35,469 bases of DNA from Acidobacteriota bacterium (lineage in GTDB: Bacteria > Acidobacteriota > Terriglobia > UBA7540). The notes beneath the pieces are model-generated. The model was not told where the DNA came from, searched no databases, and worked only from the letters and a program-made list of their open reading frames with translations. The stretch spans positions 1-35,469 of the forward strand of contig QHZN01000227.1 in assembly GCA_003225365.1 (NCBI GenBank), given 5' to 3'. Made by a program: the position numbers and the translations under genes. Numbering within the stretch: the first letter of the stretch is position 1; each line of letters starts with the position of its first letter. This document shows, piece after piece, positions 7,333-16,551 of this stretch.

Positions 7333-9753
7333 ATGTTTCCTGGGCGCGAAAAGTCGGACACCCGGACATTGCCGATGATGCCGATCCGGGACGTGGTCGT
7401 ATTCCCCTACTTCATGACGCCCTTCGTGGTGGGACGGGAGAGTTCGATCCGCGCCCTGGAAGAGGCCCTGGCGGGCGACAAGAAGATCTTTCTCGCCACC
7501 CAGCACAATGCCGCAGTGGACGACCCCAAGCCGAACGAGATTTACCGCGTGGGCACGATCTGCAACATCGTCCAGAGTTTGAAGCTCCCCGACGACAATA
7601 TCCGGGTTCTAGTGGAGGGCATTGAGCGCGCCAAGGTGCTAAAGGTTTCGACGGAGGAAGGCTACTTCCGCGCCACCGTGAAGACCTCGTCGTATCACGT
7701 CGTCAGCACGCCGAGCCTCGAGCAACTGGTGCAGCGCGTGACCTCGCTTTTCGAGCAGTACGTCAAGCTTTCCCAGAGCCTCAACTACGAAACCACGATC
7801 GCCGCCGTGCGGGGGGAAGATATCGGCAAGTTAACCGACACAGTGGCGGCCAACCTCAGCGTGAGCATCGAAGAAAAGCAGGAGCTGCTCGAGATCTTCG
7901 AGCCCGTGGATCGGCTGACGCGCCTGGCGGACATCCTCGACGTGGAAATCGAGAAGCTCAACGTAGACCGCACTATCCAGGGCCGCGTCAAGCGGCAGAT
8001 GGAGCGCGCCCAGCGGGAGTATTACCTGAACGAAAAGATCAAGGCGATTCAGAAGGAACTCGGGCGCACCCAGGAGAGCGAGGTCGAGGAGCTGAAGAAG
8101 AAAATCGAAGCCGCGGGCATGACCAAGGACGCTCAGGAAAAGGCCATGGCGGAACTGAAGCGCTTGGAACAGATGCCGCCCATGTCCGCCGAGTCCACGG
8201 TCTCGAGGAACTACCTTGACTGGTTGCTCGCCGTGCCCTGGAAAAAGCGCTCGCGCGAGATTCGCGACATCGACCGCGCTGAGAAGACCCTGGAAGAAGA
8301 CCACTACGGGCTTGAGAAGATCAAGGAGCGGATTCTGGAATTCCTGGCGGTGCGGCAGCTGGTGAAGAACCCCAAGGGGTCGATCCTGTGTTTTGTCGGG
8401 CCGCCCGGAGTGGGCAAGACGTCGCTCGGGCGCTCGATCGCCCGCGCCACGGGACGCAAGTTCGTCCGGCTCTCTCTCGGCGGCGTGCGCGACGAAGCGG
8501 AAGTCCGCGGCCACCGACGAACCTACATCGGCGCTCTTCCGGGCCAGATCATCCAGATGATGCGGAAGGCGGGCACCATCAACCCCATTTTCCTGCTCGA
8601 CGAAGTGGACAAGATGAGCATGGATTTTCGCGGCGACCCTTCGGCCGCATTGCTCGAGGTTCTCGACCCTGAACAAAATTTTATGTTCATGGACCACTAC
8701 CTCGACGTCGAATACGACCTCTCGAAAGTTTTCTTCATCACCACCGCGAACGTCACTCACTCCATCCCGCAGCCGCTCCAGGACCGCATGGAGATCTTGC
8801 GGCTGTCGGGATACACGGAGCCGGAAAAAGTCGAGATTGCCAAGCGCTTCCTCATCCGAAAGCAGCGCGAGGCCACCGGGCTAAAGCCCGAAAACCTCAC
8901 GATTGCGGATGACGCCCTGGCCGCCATTATCCGCGGACATACGCGCGAGGCCGGGGTCCGCAACCTCGAACGCGAGATTGCCAACATTTGCCGGAAGGTC
9001 GCGCGGAAGGTAGTCAAGGAGGGGAAGGGCTTCGCGGTGACGGCGCGGCCCGAGGACCTGCAAGAGTACCTGGGCGTCATTAAATTCCGCGACGCGAGGG
9101 CGGAAGAGAAGAACGAAGTGGGCCTGGCGACGGGCCTGGCGTGGACGGAAGTCGGCGGTCAGGTGTTGCACATCGAGGCCTCCGTCATGCCCGGCAAAGG
9201 AAAGCTCCTCCTGACCGGAAAACTCGGCGACGTGATGCAGGAGTCCGGGCAGGCAGCGATGAGCTACGTGCGCTCACGCGCCGCGCGCCTGGGACTTGAC
9301 TCGGATTTCTACCGCCACATTGACATCCACATCCACATTCCGGAAGGGGCCATCCCCAAGGACGGGCCCTCGGCCGGTATTACCTTGGCCACCGCGGTGG
9401 TGAGCATTTTGACGAGAATCCCCGTCCACCGCACGGTCGCCATGACGGGCGAAATTACCTTGCGCGGAAAAATCCTCCCCATCGGGGGAGTCAAAGAAAA
9501 AGTCCTGGCGGCCCACCGCATGGGGTGCCAGAGCGTGCTTCTGCCGCGCGACAACGAAAAGGACCTGTCGGAGATCCCTGCCAACGTCCAGCAGGAAATC
9601 GGGCTGCGCTTCGTGGATACCATGGATGAGGTGTTGGACCTCGCCCTCGAACGGAAGGTCGAGCCGCGCGAGACGATCTTGGCGGAAGCCGAAACGGCGC
9701 CGGTCCTCGACCCCGCGCGCCCCGAGCTCGACCGCGAGCCTATGACTCATTGA
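7333..9753 (+). CDS. lon: Lon ATP-dependent serine protease
   Basis: An 806-residue cytoplasmic protease with fused ATPase and peptidase domains that degrades misfolded and regulatory proteins. The N-terminal substrate-binding domain starts near [18 protein letters not shown] and leads into a coiled region (about 190-290). Walker A GPPGVGKT is at 356-363 and Walker [11 protein letters not shown] follows. The peptidase domain has the catalytic dyad Ser680 (KDGPSAGI) and Lys723 ([12 protein letters not shown]), 43 residues apart as in E. coli Lon. The start ATG lies 10 bases after clpX and has only a weak binding site, so translational coupling is likely. Last gene of the tight operon. Confidence 0.97.
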   Translation: MFPGREKSDTRTLPMMPIRDVVVFPYFMTPFVVGRESSIRALEEALAGDKKIFLATQHNAAVDDPKPNEIYRVGTICNIVQSLKLPDDNIRVLVEGIERAKVLKVSTEEGYFRATVKTSSYHVVSTPSLEQLVQRVTSLFEQYVKLSQSLNYETTIAAVRGEDIGKLTDTVAANLSVSIEEKQELLEIFEPVDRLTRLADILDVEIEKLNVDRTIQGRVKRQMERAQREYYLNEKIKAIQKELGRTQESEVEELKKKIEAAGMTKDAQEKAMAELKRLEQMPPMSAESTVSRNYLDWLLAVPWKKRSREIRDIDRAEKTLEEDHYGLEKIKERILEFLAVRQLVKNPKGSILCFVGPPGVGKTSLGRSIARATGRKFVRLSLGGVRDEAEVRGHRRTYIGALPGQIIQMMRKAGTINPIFLLDEVDKMSMDFRGDPSAALLEVLDPEQNFMFMDHYLDVEYDLSKVFFITTANVTHSIPQPLQDRMEILRLSGYTEPEKVEIAKRFLIRKQREATGLKPENLTIADDALAAIIRGHTREAGVRNLEREIANICRKVARKVVKEGKGFAVTARPEDLQEYLGVIKFRDARAEEKNEVGLATGLAWTEVGGQVLHIEASVMPGKGKLLLTGKLGDVMQESGQAAMSYVRSRAARLGLDSDFYRHIDIHIHIPEGAIPKDGPSAGITLATAVVSILTRIPVHRTVAMTGEITLRGKILPIGGVKEKVLAAHRMGCQSVLLPRDNEKDLSEIPANVQQEIGLRFVDTMDEVLDLALERKVEPRETILAEAETAPVLDPARPELDREPMTH

Positions 9754-10063
9754 CCGCAGCCGGCCGCCAAGTCTCGCAACGGAAACCTTTGGACAGAGCT
9801 TTGCATCCAATGGGGGCGTAATCCCAAACTTCCGTCGTCACGGCAGAAAGAGCGAACTAGCCCAGATAAGTCCAAGCTTGAGTTACTCTGATTCCATCAA
9901 GAAGGATTTGACCGCCCGATTAACCGCTGCCCCGGCCCACTAGTCCCGAAACGCCGGCGGGCGTCGAACCGGGTCCCAGCGGAACATTATTCCACCAACC
10001 GCCGGGAGTGATTCGGAACCCTTCGCGAAAGGTCCGGTTTCACCCCGAAATGAGAGAGTGCAT
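9754..10063 (+). other. Gap between lon and rho, no gene seen
   Basis: 310 bases without a convincing coding frame. No clear intrinsic terminator follows lon. TTGAGT near 9881 has no good -10 partner. Long leaders with autoregulation are known upstream of rho in other bacteria, so the region could be a regulatory leader, but no structure stands out. Confidence 0.4.
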
Positions 10064-11392
10064 ATGCCCACGAAAAAACAAGAGCAGGAAGAAGTGCAAG
10101 AAGAAAAACTCATTGAACTGAAGGAAGGCGAAGTCCTCGACATCGCCAAGCTGAAGGAGATGAACATCTCCACACTGACGCAGGTCGCAAAAGACCTGGG
10201 CGTGGTGGGCGCCACCGGAATGCGCAAGCAGGAACTGATCTTCAAGATTCTCCAAGCGCAGACCGAGAAGGCCGGGCTGATCTTTTCCGAAGGGGTGCTC
10301 GAATGCCTCCCCGACGGATTCGGGTTCCTGCGCGCGCCGGATTACAACTACCTGCCCGGGCCGGATGACATTTATGTCTCCCCTTCGCAGATCCGCAAGT
10401 TCGACCTGCGCACGGGCGACACCATCTCGGGCCAGATTCGCCCGCCCAAGGACGGCGAGCGCTACTTCGCGCTCATCAAGGTGGAGGCGATCAACTTCGA
10501 GCCGCCCGACGAAGCTCGGAACAAACTTTTCTTCGACAACTTGACGCCACTCTACCCCGCCGAGCGGATTCGCCTGGAGGCCGGCAAGGACAACATTTCG
10601 GCCCGGGTGCTGGACCTGCTGACGCCGATTGGCAAGGGGCAGCGCGGGCTGATTGTGTCGCCTCCGCGCACCGGCAAGACGATGCTCCTGCAGTGCATCG
10701 CGAACTCCATCACCACCAACCACCCGGAAATCACCCTGATCGTCCTGCTGATTGACGAGCGGCCCGAAGAAGTCACCGACATGCAGCGCACCGTCAAGGG
10801 CGAAGTCATCAGCTCGACGTTCGACGAGCCGGCGGCGCGCCACGTGCAAGTGGCCGAAATGGTCATCGAAAAGGCCAAGCGCCTGGTCGAGCACAAGCGC
10901 GACGTCGTCATCCTGCTCGACTCGATTACGCGGCTGGCGCGCGCCTATAACACGGTCGTTCCGCCATCCGGCAAGGTCCTGTCAGGCGGCGTTGATTCAA
11001 ACGCCCTGCAACGCCCCAAGCGCTTCTTCGGGGCGGCGCGCAACGTCGAAGAGGGCGGCAGCCTGACCATCATCGCTACCGCGCTGATTGATACCGGCAG
11101 CCGCATGGACGACGTGATCTTCGAAGAATTCAAGGGAACGGGCAACATGGAAATCAACCTCGACCGGAAGCTCGTGGACAAGCGCGTCTTCCCGGCCATC
11201 GACATCAACAAGTCCGGCACCCGCAAGGAAGAGCTGCTGGTCCCGAAGGACGAGCTCAACCGCATCTGGGTCCTGCGCAAAGTCTTGAACCCTCTCTCCC
11301 CGGTCGAGAGTATGGAACTGATCATTGACAAGCTCTCGAAAACCAAGAGTAACGCTGAATTCCTGTCCTCGATGAGCAACGGCGGCCGGTAA
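10064..11392 (+). CDS. rho: Transcription termination factor Rho
   Basis: A 442-residue hexameric RNA helicase that ends transcription at C-rich, untranslated RNA. After a short charged leader rich in Glu, Gln and Lys, residues of about 25-75 form the Rho N-terminal helical domain ([20 protein letters not shown]). The cold-shock-like RNA-binding domain follows ([20 protein letters not shown]). The ATPase has Walker A PPRTGKT at about 200-206, [13 protein letters not shown], Walker [17 protein letters not shown] and the secondary RNA-binding loops ([20 protein letters not shown] and DLDRK-like [10 protein letters not shown]). ATG 10064 has GAGAG about six bases upstream and is preferred over the in-frame GTG at 10058. 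It converges with cmk. Confidence 0.97.
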   Translation: MPTKKQEQEEVQEEKLIELKEGEVLDIAKLKEMNISTLTQVAKDLGVVGATGMRKQELIFKILQAQTEKAGLIFSEGVLECLPDGFGFLRAPDYNYLPGPDDIYVSPSQIRKFDLRTGDTISGQIRPPKDGERYFALIKVEAINFEPPDEARNKLFFDNLTPLYPAERIRLEAGKDNISARVLDLLTPIGKGQRGLIVSPPRTGKTMLLQCIANSITTNHPEITLIVLLIDERPEEVTDMQRTVKGEVISSTFDEPAARHVQVAEMVIEKAKRLVEHKRDVVILLDSITRLARAYNTVVPPSGKVLSGGVDSNALQRPKRFFGAARNVEEGGSLTIIATALIDTGSRMDDVIFEEFKGTGNMEINLDRKLVDKRVFPAIDINKSGTRKEELLVPKDELNRIWVLRKVLNPLSPVESMELIIDKLSKTKSNAEFLSSMSNGGR

Positions 11393-11466
11393 GGCGGGTA
11401 CTTGGCGAGGGCGGGTTTCCCTTTGTAGATTCGACCAGCAGGGTTGTCCGGAAGGCAACTTCTCCT

Positions 11467-12177
11467 TCAGAGATTTCCGTTCATCGTCGGAGCGCCGGTT
11501 TCGACGAGCCCTCTTTCCCTCGACAAGTCAAGAACTCTCTCAACGACTTGGTCGGCCGTGAGGCGCGTCGAGTCGATCTTGACGGCGTCGGGCGCAGCGA
11601 CCAGGGGAGAAATTTTTCGCTCGGCGTCGAGCTGATCGCGCTGCTGGATCTCGTAAGCTGTCTGTTCCAAAGTTGCGGCGCGACCCTCGCGCGTTTCCTG
11701 CTCGAGCCTGCGGCGGGCGCGCTCTTCCGGGTCCGCTTCGAGAAAAATCTTCAGAGGAGCGTCGGGAAACACCACGGTGCCGATGTCGCGCCCCTCCATC
11801 ACCACCCCGCGGCCCGAAGCCAGAGTCCTCTGCAGGGCGATCAGCTTCTCCCGCACCGAGGAGAGGCGGGAGACTTGCGCCGCCGCGACCGTGACTTCGG
11901 CGGAGCGAATTTGCTCGCTCACGTCGGCCCCGTCCAGAAACACTCGGGAGCGAGACCCGTCGGTCGCGATTCGGATGTCGGCATTGGCCACGACACCGGC
12001 GACGGCCCTGACGTCGTCGGGGAGAACTCCCAAGTCGAGGACCTTGAGCGCCGCAGCGCGATAGGTGGCGCCGCTATCCACATAGGCCAGCCCCAGCCGC
12101 TCGGCGAGCTTTTGCGCGACCGTGCTCTTCCCTGCGCCGGCCGGGCCGTCAATGGCGATGATGAGCGGCTTCGGCAT
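11467..12177 (-). CDS. cmk: Cytidylate kinase
   Basis: A 236-residue P-loop kinase that phosphorylates CMP and dCMP. It begins MPKPLIIAIDGPAGAGKSTV with the phosphate-binding loop at residues 11-18. YVDSGATYRAAAL is the CMP-binding region (the family usually has DTGAMYRA, so Ser and Thr differ here), and MEGRDIGTVVFPDAPLKIFL matches the conserved core. ATG 12177 is chosen over an in-frame TTG at 12192, because the kinase fold begins directly after it. Neither has a strong ribosome binding site. The gene is last in the leftward run, 106 bases after mutL, and faces rho. Confidence 0.95.
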   Translation of the reverse strand: MPKPLIIAIDGPAGAGKSTVAQKLAERLGLAYVDSGATYRAAALKVLDLGVLPDDVRAVAGVVANADIRIATDGSRSRVFLDGADVSEQIRSAEVTVAAAQVSRLSSVREKLIALQRTLASGRGVVMEGRDIGTVVFPDAPLKIFLEADPEERARRRLEQETREGRAATLEQTAYEIQQRDQLDAERKISPLVAAPDAVKIDSTRLTADQVVERVLDLSRERGLVETGAPTMNGNL

Positions 12178-12283
12178 CGTGTTAGTGGGCAAGAGTTGTC
12201 AGCTCTCAGCCTCCTGCCTTCGAGTTCCCGAATTCACCGGCCAAACGGACAATTGGCGACGGCTCGCTTCTGGAATCCCCAAG

Positions 12284-14215
12284 CTAAATCCGTTTGAAAG
12301 CCTTTTGAATCTCCTTCATCGAATAACGCAGGAGTATCGGGCGGCCGTGAGGACAGTTCATCGGACACGTGGTTCTCGCGAGTTCGCCGAGCAGCCATTC
12401 CATCTTTTCCCGGTCGAGCGGCATGTTCACCTTGATGGCCGCGTGGCAGGCGACCGAGGCGGCGATTTTCGAGCCGAGCGTATCGAGCGAAAGCGTCCGC
12501 GCCTCGGCTCCCACGCCGTCCAGAATCTCGACCAGCAGCCGTTCGACGTCACCGCTCGCGATGTCGGCCGGCGCGGTCTTCACCGCCACCGTGCGCTGCC
12601 CGAAGGGCTCGACTTCGAATCCGCTCGCGTTGAGCTCGTCGGCGATCTCGCGGTACGTCACCTGCTGCTCCGGCTTCAGCTCGACCACAATCGGCAGCAG
12701 CAACCGCTGGCCCTCGGCGCGACGCTCGCGCCGCAGCCGCAGCAAATGCTCGAAGAGCACGCGCTCGTGCGCCACGTGCTGGTCAATGATGAACAAGCCC
12801 TCGGCGTTGGTCGCCACAATAAAGCTCTCTTCGACCTGGCCGAGCGGCCGCAGGTCCAAAGGGAATTCGGAGACGCCCGCCCTCGTGCCCTCCGACGCCG
12901 ACGGCGCAATATACGGGATGGCTTCCCCCTCCCGAGGCTCGCCCGTGCCCGTTGAATCGAGTGGAAGGCTCAACGTGTCCGGCGGCGGGGAAGGCGCAGC
13001 AAGACGGAAGCCGCCCTCGCCCACAACGTCTCCCGATGCGGGGGCGTAAAGTTGCTCGGCCTGCTGCAATTCTAGCTTCCGCGGCGCGGCCTCCACGAAG
13101 CCCACGCCGGGGGCGGCAGGCATGGGTGGAAACGCTTTTCTCTGGGAGGGAAAGGCCGCGACCGGCTGCGCCGCAATCAATCCCTGACGGATGGTGTCCC
13201 GCACCAGATCGTGTATGAACCCCGAGTTTCTGAACCGCACCTCCGTCTTCGACGGGTGGACGTTGACGTCCACCTCCGCGGCGGGGAGTTCCAAAAAAAT
13301 AAGCGTCACGGGAAAAACGTTCGACGGCAGGATGTGCCGATAAGCCTCGGTGATGGCGTGAAGGATCAGCCGGTCGCGGATCAGCCGCCGGTTCACGAAA
13401 AAGTAGATGTGGTTGCGGTTGGGCTTTTGGACTTCGGGGCGCGAGACGAATCCCATCACTTTGGCCGAAAGAGCTTCGGCGGCCACCCCGCTTTCTTCGT
13501 CGGCATCCACTGCGGCCGCCGGCAGCCGCCGCTCGGCCGGCGCGAGCTCGACCATTTCCTCGAGCGACTTCGTCCCCATGACTTGATAAATCCGCTCGCG
13601 AAGGCTCCGAACCGGCGAGACCTTCAAAATCTCATTCGTGAGCGAGGCCAGGCGAAAGCTCTTCTCCGGGTGGGCAAGCGCGTAGTGGGTGACCAGCGCG
13701 GCGATGTGGCCGAGCTCGGTGGATTCCGAGCGCAGGAACTTGCGCCGCGCCGGCGTGTTGAAAAAAAGATCGCGCACTTCGACTTCGGTCCCCGCGGGCC
13801 GCGCCATTTCCTTGACGTCGCGAAGCTTTCCGCCGGCGATTTCGATGCGCGTGCCGGAGTCCTCCGATGCCACCCGGGTTTCAAGCACCAGCCGGGAGAC
13901 GGCGGCCATCGAGGGCAGGGCTTCGCCGCGGAACCCGAGCGTCGAGATTTCGAACAGGTCTTCGGCGGAGCGGATCTTGCTGGTGGCGTGGCGCTCGAAA
14001 GCGAGCAACGCGTCGTCGCGGCTCATCCCGCAGCCGTTGTCGGCCACGCGAATTCGCCGCTTGCCCCCCGCTTCGACTTCGATTTCCACTTGTCGCGCGT
14101 CCGCGTCGAGCGAGTTTTCAAGCAGTTCCTTCACCACCGAGGCCGGCCGCTCGACGACTTCGCCGGCGGCGATTTTGTTCGCGACAGCCTCGGGAAGAAT
14201 TCGAATCGAGGACAT
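12284..14215 (-). CDS. mutL: DNA mismatch repair protein MutL with endonuclease motifs
   Basis: A 643-residue GHKL ATPase that links mismatch recognition to strand incision. The N-terminal ATPase has ELLENSLDADA, DNGCGM, ATSKI and LGFRGEALPSM. The linker is Pro/Ala-rich (about 345-450). The C-terminal domain carries the metal-binding endonuclease signature DQHVAHERVLFE at 478-489 (Val where the consensus DQHA has Ala), ACHAAIK and CPHGRP near the end. By these motifs it should be a nicking MutL, as in bacteria without MutH. ATG 14215 is used; a TTG at 14227 is in frame but adds nothing family-like. No mutS is in the window. Confidence 0.96.
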   Translation of the reverse strand: MSSIRILPEAVANKIAAGEVVERPASVVKELLENSLDADARQVEIEVEAGGKRRIRVADNGCGMSRDDALLAFERHATSKIRSAEDLFEISTLGFRGEALPSMAAVSRLVLETRVASEDSGTRIEIAGGKLRDVKEMARPAGTEVEVRDLFFNTPARRKFLRSESTELGHIAALVTHYALAHPEKSFRLASLTNEILKVSPVRSLRERIYQVMGTKSLEEMVELAPAERRLPAAAVDADEESGVAAEALSAKVMGFVSRPEVQKPNRNHIYFFVNRRLIRDRLILHAITEAYRHILPSNVFPVTLIFLELPAAEVDVNVHPSKTEVRFRNSGFIHDLVRDTIRQGLIAAQPVAAFPSQRKAFPPMPAAPGVGFVEAAPRKLELQQAEQLYAPASGDVVGEGGFRLAAPSPPPDTLSLPLDSTGTGEPREGEAIPYIAPSASEGTRAGVSEFPLDLRPLGQVEESFIVATNAEGLFIIDQHVAHERVLFEHLLRLRRERRAEGQRLLLPIVVELKPEQQVTYREIADELNASGFEVEPFGQRTVAVKTAPADIASGDVERLLVEILDGVGAEARTLSLDTLGSKIAASVACHAAIKVNMPLDREKMEWLLGELARTTCPMNCPHGRPILLRYSMKEIQKAFKRI

Positions 14216-14272
14216 AGGAGGACACAAAAGCTAAAAGTCAAAGGTCGAGAGTTGAGAGTCAAACGTCTTCCG

Positions 14273-14457
14273 GGTTGCCGAAAAACTTAATTCTGTCATG
14301 CTGAGCGGAGCGAAGCATCTGCTTTTCAGATTGAAAAAAGAACTTAGGTTCTTCGCGAAGTTCACCCTGAGCGCGGAATGAAAGGGATTCTTCGCTTCGC
14401 TCAGAATGACAAGCGAAGAGCTCAGAATGACATGGCCCAAACCCTTTTTCAGCAACC
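14273..14457. mobile_element. MITE-like element between aspS and mutL
   Basis: GGTTGCCGAAAAA (14273-14285) and TTTTTCAGCAACC (14445-14457) are terminal inverted repeats with one mismatch, 185 bases apart end to end. Inside are CTGTCATGCTGAGC at the left and CAGAATGAC at the right, in inverted orientation. A core of about 85 bases (14351-14436) closely resembles 23943-24033. It has no coding capacity. Degenerate AAAAGTCAA-type tracts flank it on both sides. Confidence 0.6.
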
Positions 14458-14554
14458 TCCGAGGGTGGAGGCCAAGGGCGCTTCCAAACACCGCGCGATG
14501 CCAGCTTGCGAATGATTCCCTCTTGACCTTCGATTCTTGACTTTTGACATTTCT

Positions 14555-16351
14555 TCATTTGATCTTGACGCCGAGTTCGTCGAGCTGCCGAGGGTCCACC
14601 TCCGCCGGCGACTCGCACATCAGGTCCACGGCGCTGGCGGTCTTCGGGAAGGCGATGACCTCGCGGATGTTCGACTCCCCCGCCATCAGCGCGACGATGC
14701 GATCGAAACCGAGCGCGATGCCCCCGTGCGGCGGCGTGCCGTATTCGAGCGCATCGAGAAAAAACCCGAAACGCGCGCGCGCCTGCTCATCCGTCATTCC
14801 CAGAGCCTTAAACACGCGCCGCTGAATATCCTGGCGGTGGATACGAATCGAGCCGCCGCCAATTTCCGAGCCGTTCAGGACCAGGTCGTAAGCGCGCGCT
14901 TTCACAGCCGCCGGATCGGATTCGAGTTTCTCCAAGTCTTCTTCCCGCGGCGAGGTGAACGGATGGTGCATGGCGTTGAAGCGCTTTTCTTTTTCGTCGT
15001 ACTCGAACATCGGGAAGTCCACGATCCAGGCGAAATGCCATCCGTCCGGCGGAATGAGCTCGAAGCGCCGCGCCGCCTCCATCCGAAGCTGCCCGGAGGC
15101 TTCGCGGAGCCGGGCCTCGGCGCTCGCGCCGGCCCTTCGGTCCGATTCCGCAGCTAGGTTTTTTATTCCCAGGAGCAGCACGAGGTCGCCCGCCTGGGCG
15201 CCGACCGAGGCGGCGAGCGAGTTCACGGCCTCGGCGCCAACTACTTTTTGAACCGTCGACTGAACTCCCCCTCCACCCATCTTGAAATATGAAAACCAGT
15301 CGGCCGGGGTCGAGCGCGCGAAATCCTGAAGCCGGTCAAGCTGGCTTCGGCTGATTTCGCTCATCTTCGGCACGCGCATCGCCTTGACGGGCCCGTCAAC
15401 GTGGAGTTTCTCACGGACCGCTGGGGGCAAGGCGACGCGGCTCCATTCGAGTCCGAAACCAAGGTGCGGCTTGTCCGAACCGTAGCGTTCCAGCGCCTGG
15501 TCGTAGGTCAAATGCGGGAAAGGCCGCGTGACACGCGCGCCCACCAGCGCGAAGAGCTTTTCCATCAGGCGTTCGATAATTTCGAACAGCGCCTCGCGCT
15601 CCGGGAACGCCATCTCGATATCCACCTGGGTAAACTCCGCCTGGCGGTCGGCGCGGAAATCTTCATCGCGGAAGCAGCGAACGATTTGAAAGTAACGGTC
15701 CATCCCGCCGATCATCAAGAGCTGCTTGAATAATTGCGGTGACTGCGGCAGGGCGTAGAATTTTCCGTGGTGGATTCGGCTGGGCACGAGGAAATCGCGC
15801 GCGCCCTCGGGCGTCGAGCGCGTCATGAAGGGCGTCTCGACTTCCACAAAGCCGTGCTCGTTCATGTGCTCTCGGACCGCAAGCGCCGCGCGGTGCCGCA
15901 GGCGGAGCCGTTCCTGCATGCCCGGGCGGCGCAGGTCGAGATAGCGATAACGCAGCCGCGTCTCCTCCGCCGTCTTATCGTCCGAAACCGCGAAGGGCGG
16001 CGTCTTGGCTTCGTTGAGCAGGAGCAGCGTGCGCGCGCGCACTTCAATTTCACCCGTCGGAATCTGGCGATTGACAGTCTCCGGAGACCGCTCGACGACG
16101 TCGCCCTCGACGCCGACCACGAACTCGGGCCGGACCGCGTCGGCCTTCTGGTGCGCTTCGGGGCTCGACTCGCGATTGCACACCACCTGCGTAACGCCCG
16201 TGTGGTCGCGCAAATCAATAAAGATCAAGTTGCCGAGGTCACGGCGGCGGTCCACCCAGCCGGCAAGAAACACCTTCTCACCCACGTGCGCCTTGCGCAG
16301 CTCACCCGAGCGATGCGTCCGCCGCCTTGTCCCGAGCACGTCGAGTTGCAT
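14555..16351 (-). CDS. aspS: Aspartate--tRNA ligase, bacterial type
   Basis: A 598-residue class II synthetase that charges tRNA with aspartate. The N-terminal OB-fold (VFLAGWVDRRRDLGNLIFIDLRD) binds the anticodon. The catalytic domain has SPQLFKQLLMIGG, motif 2 FRDEDFRADRQAEFTQVDIE and motif 3 GIALGFDRIVALMAG. The insertion between motifs 2 and 3 (about 300-420) is the GAD domain of bacterial AspRS. The ending KTASAVDLMCESPAEV is typical. Length matches the family. ATG 16351 has no visible ribosome binding site; a C-rich segment whose complement is a G-quadruplex motif lies seven bases upstream. hisS precedes it after 193 bases that hold a MITE-like element. Confidence 0.97.
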   Translation of the reverse strand: MQLDVLGTRRRTHRSGELRKAHVGEKVFLAGWVDRRRDLGNLIFIDLRDHTGVTQVVCNRESSPEAHQKADAVRPEFVVGVEGDVVERSPETVNRQIPTGEIEVRARTLLLLNEAKTPPFAVSDDKTAEETRLRYRYLDLRRPGMQERLRLRHRAALAVREHMNEHGFVEVETPFMTRSTPEGARDFLVPSRIHHGKFYALPQSPQLFKQLLMIGGMDRYFQIVRCFRDEDFRADRQAEFTQVDIEMAFPEREALFEIIERLMEKLFALVGARVTRPFPHLTYDQALERYGSDKPHLGFGLEWSRVALPPAVREKLHVDGPVKAMRVPKMSEISRSQLDRLQDFARSTPADWFSYFKMGGGGVQSTVQKVVGAEAVNSLAASVGAQAGDLVLLLGIKNLAAESDRRAGASAEARLREASGQLRMEAARRFELIPPDGWHFAWIVDFPMFEYDEKEKRFNAMHHPFTSPREEDLEKLESDPAAVKARAYDLVLNGSEIGGGSIRIHRQDIQRRVFKALGMTDEQARARFGFFLDALEYGTPPHGGIALGFDRIVALMAGESNIREVIAFPKTASAVDLMCESPAEVDPRQLDELGVKIK

Positions 16352-16357
16352 AAGAGC

Positions 16358-16383
16358 GGGGGCTAGGGGTTGGGGACTGGGGG
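16358..16383 (+). other. G-quadruplex motif just upstream of aspS
   Basis: Four G-runs of five, four, four and five bases (16358-16362, 16366-16369, 16372-16375, 16379-16383) are separated by loops of three, two and three bases. This fits the canonical G3+N1-7 pattern. The G-rich strand is the template strand of aspS, seven bases before its ATG. GGGGGCTAGG occurs twice, at both ends. Confidence 0.7.
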
Positions 16384-16423
16384 CTAGGTAAAAACCGAAT
16401 CCGACTCGCCCCCACGTCCTAGG

Positions 16424-16551
16424 AGGCTGATGAAAAATTGTCTTATGTTGTCATTCTGAGCGAAGCGAAGAATCTATGTTGTTCATTTCAAACCACTGCG
16501 AGATGCTTCGCTCCGCTCAGCATGACATTTCGGCCCGTTTTTCATCAGCCT
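16424..16551. mobile_element. MITE-like element with perfect terminal inverted repeats
   Basis: AGGCTGATGAAAAA (16424-16437) and TTTTTCATCAGCCT (16538-16551) are perfect 14-bp inverted repeats bounding 128 bases. Inside, GTCATTCTGAGCGAAGCG near 16450 faces CGCTCAGCATGAC near 16524, so the whole element can fold into a long imperfect hairpin. The right end overlaps the last codons of hisS and contains its TGA. No target duplication could be defined by eye. Confidence 0.7.

Noticed and set aside
13211-14290. Long plus-strand open frame over mutL
   Set aside because: It lies antisense to a well-conserved mutL and has the composition of a GC-rich shadow frame with no recognisable motif.
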